In this document: positions 57,407 through 64,000 of the stretch, in pieces
Position numbering within the stretch: the stretch's first letter is position 1
Layout: every line of letters starts with the position of its first letter
The notes under the pieces: model-generated
Told to the model about the DNA's origin: nothing
Database searches by the model: none
Seen by the model: only the letters and a program-made list of their open reading frames with translations
Position numbers and translations under genes: made by a program
Assembly (NCBI GenBank): GCA_033439795.1
Contig: JAUTDP010000015.1
Location: forward strand, 1,054,001 to 1,118,000
Source: Sordaria brevicollis
Lineage: Eukaryota; Ascomycota; Sordariomycetes; Sordariales; Sordariaceae
Direction: 5' to 3'
DNA: 64,000 bases

Positions 57407-60292
57407 ATGTCCTGGAGTGCAGGTAGTAGCGGTTTAGGCGTTGACAGGGAACTCGAACAGGCCGAGAACGACGATTCCGCCGCCGCCATCGCCGCCATCG
57501 CCTTCAAAGACCCATTCGCAGACACCACCCCGCGCCACCCGGCCGCGAGCTCGACTGACAACGCCTCGTCCCGCTCCGGCACAAAAAGCCCCAGTCCGCT
57601 GCACAACGTCGGGCCCCCGGGCACGCTTCATCCCACCCCTTCGCTTGGCGTCCAGCAGCTACTCAGTGATCTTCAGCCCAGAGATCCACTGTCCGACCAC
57701 CGCACGCCTGAACCCCTCGGCAGCGACACGGTTGCGTATAATAACACTTCCTCCTCCGAAGAAGTGTTGCGATCCCTCCAACACCATACCTCCTCCAAGC
57801 TTCCTCCCGTTCCCCAACAGCTCCAGGAACAACAGCAACTCGACCATACCCAGGCCAACACCGGCCAATACACACATCCTAGCGGCGACAACACCCAGAC
57901 ATACGATACCCCTTCAGCCGCCCACCATCATCACAGCCTCAAGCCTATTGCAACCGCAATCATGGCGTTCGAAAAGGCCCGCAAGTTCTCCACGGGCACT
58001 TCGGTGCACCGTAAGCGCCAGATGAGCACTCTGGTGGAGAAGGAGGGTCACTTTGGTCCTGCTCTCACTGTAAGCATCTTTCCCCTTCACGTCACGGTCT
58101 GTTTGACCACATGAGACACTCTGGGCTGACATTGGATGCCTCAATAGACACTTTATCTCGGTATCTCTGCCGTCTTCTCTGATGACCACACGGCCGTGGT
58201 GGCTCTGGCCATCCACGACACCATCTACCTGGTTGACTTCTCGGTCAAGCACATCGAGCTCGATGACGCCCTGAAAATGGGCGAGGATCTCATTGCGGAC
58301 TATGTCATCTCCGAAGTCCAAAAGTACGAGCACGAGAATTTCTCCAAGTTCATTGGTGCTGGTCTTCCCACGACACTCAAGTACATGAGCCCAACACTTT
58401 GCTCGCGTCTGTGGCTCGAGCTGGACATCGTGCCTATCGTTATGCGTCCAGATGACGAGCACAAGGAGAAGACCTTCTGGGACGTTAAGAGAGTCGATGA
58501 GCAGGCCGACTCCATGGCTCGAAAGTGCATCATGTAAGTGTTTCCCCCCAATCGGTTGGCTACAAAAGAGCACACGGACTGACAGTGATTGTATAGGAAC
58601 TTCGGCCCTTCTCTCGTCCCTCTTCTTCAAGTCGGATTCCGAGGCATCGTCCAGACAGATGCTGGTTTCCGTGCCCATCTCACCACGGTCCAGAACCACA
58701 AAGATACATGCAGTCCGGCAACGTGGGAAACCACTCTGACCTACGCCAAGAAGCTTCGTGCCAACAAGACCAAGATCGCTTTCTTCAGCTCAACACCCCA
58801 AGGCGGTGGTGTCGCTCTTATGCGGCACGCACTCGTGCGCTTTGCTCGTCTTTTGGGTGTCGACCTCACCTGGTATGGTAAGTAAAATGAGTTCCATATG
58901 ACACGGTAAACAGCCAACTGATGATTACCAGTGCCAAAACCACGACCCGGTGTCTTCCGTATCACCAAGAACATCCACAATATCTTGCAGGGTGTCAGCC
59001 ATCCGGATCAGCGCGTCTCTGCCGATGAGAAGCAGGCCATCATTGACTGGATTAACGAGAACGCCAGCCGATACTGGTTCTCTGAGGGTGGACCTCTGCG
59101 TGCCCCCGAGGAAGGCGGTGCTGATATTGTCGTGATTGACGACCCTCAAATGCCTGGCTTGATCCCCCTCATCAAGAAGTATACCCCTGACCGCCCTGTT
59201 CTTTACCGCTCGCACATCCAGATTCGCAGCGATCTTGTCGCCAAGGCTGGGTCACCTCAAGCCGACATCTGGGACTTCCTCTGGAGTAACATCCAGGGCT
59301 GCGACATGTTCATCAGCCACCCAATTCCCATTTTCGTCCCTCATAATGTCCCGCGCGAGAAGGTTGTCTACTTCCCAGCCACCACCGACTGGCTCGACGG
59401 CCTGAACAAGCACCTCAACCATTGGGATTCAGGTTACTATGGTCATTTGTACAACGTTGCCTGCCACTCGCAGCGTATGACGGAGCTCAACTGGCCCGCC
59501 CGCAAGTACATTATCCAGGTTGCCCGTTTCGACCCGTCCAAGGGCATCCCTACCGTTATCGACTCCTATGCCGAGTTCCGTCGCCGTTGCGACAAGGCCA
59601 ACATCACCGACGTGCCCCAACTGGTTGTGTGTGGCAACGGCTCCGTCGATGACCCTGACGCTTCCCTGATCTACGATCAGACCATGGCCCAACTCGAGAC
59701 GTACTACCCCGACTTGGTCCGGGATGTCAGCGTCATGCGCCTGGATCCCAATGATCAGCTCATCAACACCTTGCTCGCTAATGCCCACGTTGTGTTGCAG
59801 CTTTCCACTCGCGAAGGCTTCGAGGTCAAGGTTTCCGAGGCCTTGCATGCCGGTAGACCCGTCATCGTCTCCAACGTCGGCGGTATCCCGCTACAGGTCA
59901 AGGACAAGGTCAATGGTTTCCTCGTCTCCCCTGGCGATTGGCGTGCCGTGGCCGGTCATCTGATGGAGCTGTTCACTGATGACGAGCTCTGGAAGAAGAT
60001 GAGCCATGCGGCACGTACGGGTGTCTCCGATGAGGTCGGCACTGTCGGGAATGCGCTTGGCTGGTTCTATTTGGCTGCCAAGTGGACCGAGGTCGGCGTG
60101 GAAAAGAATGGCAAGGGCGGATTGAAGGGCAGTGAGAAGTGGGTGAACGACATGGCGAGGGAAGAGGCCGGATACTTCTACACCCAAGGCGAGAATCGGT
60201 TGCCCAGACACTTCACACAGCGGAAGCCGGAGTCCGAGTCCGAGTCGAAGGATTTGCCCATTCACGAGAAGAAGGCTGAAGTTACTGCTTGA
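57407..60292 (+). CDS. ccg-9: Clock-controlled trehalose synthase/phosphorylase CCG-9 (GT4 family), 896 aa with long N-terminus
   Basis: Exons are 57407-58069, 58148-58533, 58597-58877 and 58932-60292. The introns are 54-78 nt (GTAAGC, GTAAGT, GTAAGT; AATAG, TATAG, CCAG), and every join is in frame. The conserved enzyme begins near MAFEKARKFSTG (ATG 57962, a plausible alternative start giving 711 aa). Upstream, 185 residues are Ser/Thr/Pro/Gln-rich with a His run. The catalytic half is a GT-B glycosyltransferase. It has IQVARFDPSKGIPTVID, the nucleotide/phosphate motif STREGFEVKVSEAL (E-x7-E) and GRPVIVSNVGG. The fold is shared with trehalose phosphorylases, which interconvert trehalose plus phosphate with glucose and alpha-glucose-1-phosphate. 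In Neurospora the ccg-9 product is described as a clock-controlled trehalose synthase needed for normal conidiation. It lies head-to-tail with thymidylate synthase. Confidence 0.92.
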
Positions 60293-60967
60293 TTTTAGTT
60301 GATTCGCGGATGATTTGTTTCTGTTCGGCTTAGCACAGATACCATTTTTTAACGTCGGGTTAGTAATGGGCATGTCGGAGATGTTTGTGATGTCGAAAGT
60401 TATCGAGTTGTTAGTTCGAGATATGTGGTTATGAATGAAGTATCTTGTTAGTTGTTGCCCCCGGAATAAAGAGAAGAATACCTTATGCTTGCCGAAAGAT
60501 CCTGCCCGGTCATTGATATAATGCCAACGATATCAAGACTCGCAACGACATAGTAACGGAGGTCGTTATTGTCTGTCTCATTGCTTCGACGACGTCTTAG
60601 ATGAACCGCGTGACCGTGAAGGTTGTGTCGCTATTTGTTTACATCGTGTTCATCAGCGCAAGGAGTTGTGGATGATTTCATTGTCTATTGAGAGGGTTAG
60701 GGTTGGTTCATGACGCGAAAGCACGTGCTGCTGGTGCCTATCATAGAGATCCACCTGTAGTGGGGTGGGGTCCTCCGACTGCTAAATTGAGTCGCGCTTT
60801 AAACGCGTCCCCCAAAAAGTCCCTTGGAGTCCATAATCTGAAGAATTTGGACACTCAAGCTCACCACTATTTCGGAAAGAAAGCAGTTAGAACTCTCCGG
60901 GTCTCTTTAAATTCTGTATAGCTTAGTTCATAGTTCGACCGATACGACCGGGAAATCAGTTACAACA
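60293..60967. other. Intergenic region between ccg-9 and thymidylate synthase
   Basis: 675 bp holding the ccg-9 3' UTR and the promoter and leader of the next gene. It includes TTTAAACGCGTC near 60797, where an ACGCGT (MCB-like cell-cycle box) is present. That is suggestive for a DNA-synthesis gene. Confidence 0.5.
60803..60808. promoter_or_regulatory. ACGCGT MCB-like box upstream of thymidylate synthase
   Basis: ACGCGT occurs within TTTAAACGCGTCCCC, about 160 bp before the start codon. ACGCGT is the MBF/MCB element that drives G1/S expression of thymidylate synthase in budding and fission yeast. Its use in this fungus is inferred. Confidence 0.4.
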
Positions 60968-62090
60968 ATGACAGTCACCACATCCGAGCCCATTGCGCCG
61001 GCGCAGTCACAGTCGCAAACCTCTCCCAGCAACCCACCAAAGCGTCATGAAGAATACCAATACCTCGATCTTGTCCGTCAGATTCTTGAAGAGGGTGAAC
61101 TTCGTGAAGACCGGTACGATCTCTCCCTTAATAATGTCACCTCAGTCTTTCCCTACATAGCATGTAGCTAATCACATTCTCCATCACAGAACAGGGACAG
61201 GCACCTACTCCATCTTCGCCCCGACACCCCTAAAGTTTGCCCTCTCGCGACCCTCCACTCCTGAATCCGATCCATCCTCTCCAGACTACACCTATACCCC
61301 GATCCTCCCGCTGCTCACAACCAAGCGTGTCTTCACCAAAGCCGTCCTCCTCGAGCTTCTCTGGTTTATCAGCGCCTCGACCTCCGCCACCACGCTCTCC
61401 GCACAGGGCGTCAAGATCTGGGACGGCAACGGCTCCCGCGCCTTCCTCGACATGCTCGGCCTCACACACCGCAAAGAAGGCGACCTGGGCCCCGTCTACG
61501 GCTTCCAATGGCGCCACTTCGGCGCCGAGTACGTCGACTGCGAAACCGACTACACGGGCCAGGGCGTCGACCAGCTGCAGCGCATCATCGACACCCTGCG
61601 CAACAACCCGTACGACCGCCGCTTGATCCTGTCAGCTTGGAACCCCAAGGACATGAGCCAGATGGTGCTCCCGCCCTGTCACATGTTTGCGCAGTTTTAC
61701 GTTTCGTATCCCGGGTCGAGGACACGGAAAGAGAAGGGAGACGGCCAGCCAAAACCAAGGGGACATCTACACTGCCAGTTATACCAGCGGTCGTGCGACA
61801 TGGGATTGGGTGTGCCGTTCAATATTGCTAGCTACGCGCTGCTGACGCACATGCTCGCGCACGTGTGCGATTTGGTTCCTGGTAGCTTGACGCATGTCAT
61901 GGGCGATGCGCATGTTTATCTGAATCATGTGGATGCGCTCAGGACGCAGCTGGAGAGAGAGCCGAGGGAATTCCCGACGCTGGAGATCAAGAGGGAGAAG
62001 GGAGGCAGCATTGATGGTTGGAAGGCGGAGGATTTTGTGATCAAGGGGTATGAGCCACATAAGACGATTGCTATGGAGATGTCTGTGTAG
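60968..62090 (+). CDS. Thymidylate synthase, 348 aa
   Basis: Exon 1 is 60968-61113 and exon 2 is 61190-62090. The 76-nt intron has donor GTACGA, an AGCTAATC branch region and acceptor ATCACAG, and splits the Arg codon of the [11 protein letters not shown] motif. Family landmarks are [45 protein letters not shown], and [13 protein letters not shown] [12 protein letters not shown]. The catalytic Cys is in LPPCHMF, then [23 protein letters not shown] and [13 protein letters not shown] follow. A Lys/Gly-rich insertion (about 20 residues) separates the FYVSYPG strand from [10 protein letters not shown], as in other fungal enzymes. It makes dTMP from dUMP with methylene-tetrahydrofolate. All active-site residues I can check are present. 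Confidence 0.96.
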
Positions 62091-62207
62091 GTTTTAGATT
62101 AAGTGGGTCGTAATGGTTGTTATTGGTATCTAGGAGGCGTTCTTGTACTATGGTAACATTATGAGTTTTCCCTTGAACGGACATTACGTTCAAACTAGGT
62201 ACGCTGT

Positions 62208-64000
62208 CTACTGCTTCCCCTCTGGACTTGGAGCTCTTTCTCTCCGTTTCTGGTTGGCTACCTCATCCTCTTTTGCGGCAACAGCAGCTTTGAATATGGA
62301 GATTTCCTCCTCGAGATTTGCTTCTTTCCTTCTGAAAGAGGCCGTCTTGCTCCGAAGGTCATCCGGAGCCGACACTGATTTTCTGTGCTGAAGAATTGCA
62401 GAAGACGAGGGCAACTTTCCGGCTTTACGGGCTTTCAACAAACGATCACGCCCTTCATATACAGAGGGCGTGAAAGGGACATTACCTTCGCTGTCAGTTG
62501 ATGTTGACGCAGCCTTCCTCTCTTCCGCTGCCTTGTTGAAGTCGTAGTGATGGACCTTTTCGTCATCCAAGGAAAGGCCAAGTCCACGATCGATGCGAGG
62601 CAAAGCGGTTGCTAAGTGATTCCTCGATCCCGTCATAATCCCTTGCCTACAAAAGTAGAACGTCGGGTTAAAGATCTGGCCAAACCCTGGGTTCAACCAC
62701 CGGTACCGAACCTCATACACCAGGTCGATGAACATTTCTTGAAACCGGCGCTCGAAGTGGTTCTCAAGCACCACTCCACCCTTCTTCAGCGGCTCTTCCC
62801 ACCCAAGGATCTCACCGTGAATAAGCTCCGGATCCTCCCACCTCAACGGGCCCCAACCTTCTTTCAACAAGTCAACATCAGCATCTGCTGCCGACGCCTG
62901 CCGATGTCGCGCGAAAGTGGTGGCACCTCCTTTCAGGCCACCACCAGCAGCCCTCCTCCGATGCAATCCCTGCATCTTCATCCTCACCTCCCTCCACCTA
63001 CTCTCCTGATCCAGCTCGTTATAGATGAAATGCCCACCATCGTAAAAATCCTCGAGGATCTCCCAAGTGGTACTCCACTTCTCGTCCAGCAACGCCTCCA
63101 TCAGATCCAGCCTTGCGTCATCCGGAAGACCAAAACTGGGATCGAACTCAAACTCGGGCATGTTCTCCCGCACGACCTCGTCGAGCGGGGTGTTGCGTTC
63201 GAGCCAGAGGGATTGCAGCAAGCGGTAGCGGTCGTCGTCGTGGAGGGGTGAGAAGGTTGGGTCGTTGTCGATGTCTTTGTCGGCGGTTTTGGTGGTTTTG
63301 GTAGTGGTGTTGTCGTCTATATCCATGTCCTCGGAAACGGGTGACATAGAACCTGACGCTGATTTACTTCGCAGTGGGAGGTTTCCTCCGGTTGGTTTGG
63401 GTCTGATTTCGCGATACGATTTTGTTGTTGTTGCGCGAGACTTTCCTTTGTTGGGAGAACATCCGCCGGAGATGCGAGCCCGTCCACCCGGTATTTTTCG
63501 TGTGGCTTCTATGCAACGCTCGTAGAACCCTCTTTCTTCCCAGTTGACGATGAACTTGAGGATTCCCCATGGCCGGGGGGCATATTTATCTCCGGTGAGA
63601 GACAAGTGGATGGCTGGGTCACGGATGGCTTGTAAGATGCACGAGTTGCTTGTTGCGTCGATAATCAGGGCGGAGTCGTCGATTTGGTGGATGAGAGAGG
63701 TGCGGGCTTCGGTGCTGCCGTCGGTGATTTCTACGGTTAGTTCCTTGTTGTTGTTGTTGTTGTTACTGGAAAGAGGTCGCTCGGTGGTTAGGAGTTCGAC
63801 CATTTGGTCATCGGTGTACTTGGCACTGTCGAGGACCAGGCGGAAGTTGATCTGGGGACATTGCTGGTAGCTGGCCATGGCGTCGATTATGTCGAAGGCG
63901 AGGTTGGTGTGGTTGTAGGGGAGGTCGAAGCAGTAGATATTTGCTGTGTCATTGTTGTGGAGATCGCCGCAAATGGATTTCCAGGCTGGGTAGAGTGCGG
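62208..64000 (-). CDS. Uncharacterised fungal protein, partial (5' end beyond the right edge), at least 596 aa
   Basis: The frame ends at 62208 and stays open through the right edge at 64000, so the true start lies outside; an internal ATG at 63878 is probably not the initiator. The visible N-terminal part reads ANIYCFDLPYNHTNLAFDIIDAM, a well-folded hydrophobic stretch. A poly-Asn run (encoded by the TTG/GTT repeat at 63745-63764) follows. A basic Ser-rich low-complexity segment is next (about residues 180-230). A long conserved-looking region with many Trp and aromatic residues follows (WREVRMKMQGLHRRR, FNPTFYFCRQGIM). The C-terminus is a predicted coiled coil (NLEEEISIFKAAVAAKEDEVANQ). I do not recognise a family; it looks like a fungal-specific protein. 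It is convergent with thymidylate synthase, with 117 bp between stops. Confidence 0.75.
   Translation of the reverse strand, partial: ALYPAWKSICGDLHNNDTANIYCFDLPYNHTNLAFDIIDAMASYQQCPQINFRLVLDSAKYTDDQMVELLTTERPLSSNNNNNNKELTVEITDGSTEARTSLIHQIDDSALIIDATSNSCILQAIRDPAIHLSLTGDKYAPRPWGILKFIVNWEERGFYERCIEATRKIPGGRARISGGCSPNKGKSRATTTKSYREIRPKPTGGNLPLRSKSASGSMSPVSEDMDIDDNTTTKTTKTADKDIDNDPTFSPLHDDDRYRLLQSLWLERNTPLDEVVRENMPEFEFDPSFGLPDDARLDLMEALLDEKWSTTWEILEDFYDGGHFIYNELDQESRWREVRMKMQGLHRRRAAGGGLKGGATTFARHRQASAADADVDLLKEGWGPLRWEDPELIHGEILGWEEPLKKGGVVLENHFERRFQEMFIDLVYEVRYRWLNPGFGQIFNPTFYFCRQGIMTGSRNHLATALPRIDRGLGLSLDDEKVHHYDFNKAAEERKAASTSTDSEGNVPFTPSVYEGRDRLLKARKAGKLPSSSAILQHRKSVSAPDDLRSKTASFRRKEANLEEEISIFKAAVAAKEDEVANQKRRERAPSPEGKQ
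63745..63764. repeat. (TTG)n trinucleotide microsatellite in coding sequence
   Basis: A run of TTG triplets read on the minus strand as AAC/CAA triplets encodes consecutive Asn residues in the partial gene at the right edge. It is likely length-variable between strains. Confidence 0.8.

Noticed and set aside
1..64000. Transposons, RIP-mutated repeats, CRISPR arrays, 5S rRNA
   Set aside because: I looked for terminal repeats, transposase or reverse-transcriptase motifs, AT-rich repeat blocks, regularly spaced repeats and the dispersed Neurospora 5S gene and found none convincing; a repeat search and covariance-model scan would be needed to be sure.

Overview
The window looks like a euchromatic piece of a filamentous ascomycete nuclear genome, most likely a Neurospora species and plausibly N. 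crassa. Protein-coding genes carry short introns of about 50-240 nt with GT(A/G)NGT donors and CTAAC/CTGAC-type branch sites. One tRNA gene has an anticodon-loop intron. The products include a PHO-4-type Na+/phosphate symporter, a CCG-9-type trehalose synthase/phosphorylase and a mitochondrial Mn-SOD. I saw no prokaryotic operon signals, CRISPR arrays, transposons or AT-rich RIP-degraded repeats. All names come from reading the sequence, without database searches.

Layout. 0-9 kb: the 5' part of a secreted type-B carboxylesterase running off the left edge (-), a three-exon 70-aa acidic microprotein (-), and a large uncharacterised Ser-rich, probably nuclear protein (-). 10-18 kb: Arp2/3 subunit ARPC3 (+), tRNA m1A58 methyltransferase subunit TRM6/GCD10 (-), an ECM4-like glutathionyl-hydroquinone reductase (+), and a fungal membrane protein (-). 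21-29 kb: a GPI-type fasciclin protein (+), a HAL2/MET22-like bisphosphate nucleotidase (+), and a CorA-like protein with a GMN motif (-). 30-40 kb: two convergent cytochrome P450 genes of unrelated classes, a GNAT acetyltransferase with a same-frame open extension beyond its TAG stop (+), and PHO-4 (-) with a CACGTG element upstream. 43-50 kb: a secreted FAD-linked oxidase (+), a secreted unknown (-), tRNA-Pro(AGG) (-), a secreted tandem-repeat glycoprotein (+), and GINS subunit PSF3 (-). 51-64 kb: mitochondrial SOD (+), an uncharacterised protein with an F-box-like start (-), CCG-9 (+), thymidylate synthase (+), and an uncharacterised protein running off the right edge (-).

The genes do not form one pathway. 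Housekeeping functions (actin nucleation, tRNA modification, GINS replication, dTMP synthesis, superoxide detoxification, sulfur/phosphonucleotide metabolism) are interspersed with accessory ones (P450s, FAD oxidase, glutathione enzyme, secreted proteins). Neighbours are often convergent, with 85-820 bp between stop codons. Several intergenic stretches are 2-4 kb long and probably hold promoters and long UTRs.

The least explained items are the secreted repeat protein with recurring amphipathic 'LLHKLF' helices, the GNAT read-through-like extension, the three-exon microprotein, and the tRNA intron that copies the T-arm/B-box sequence.
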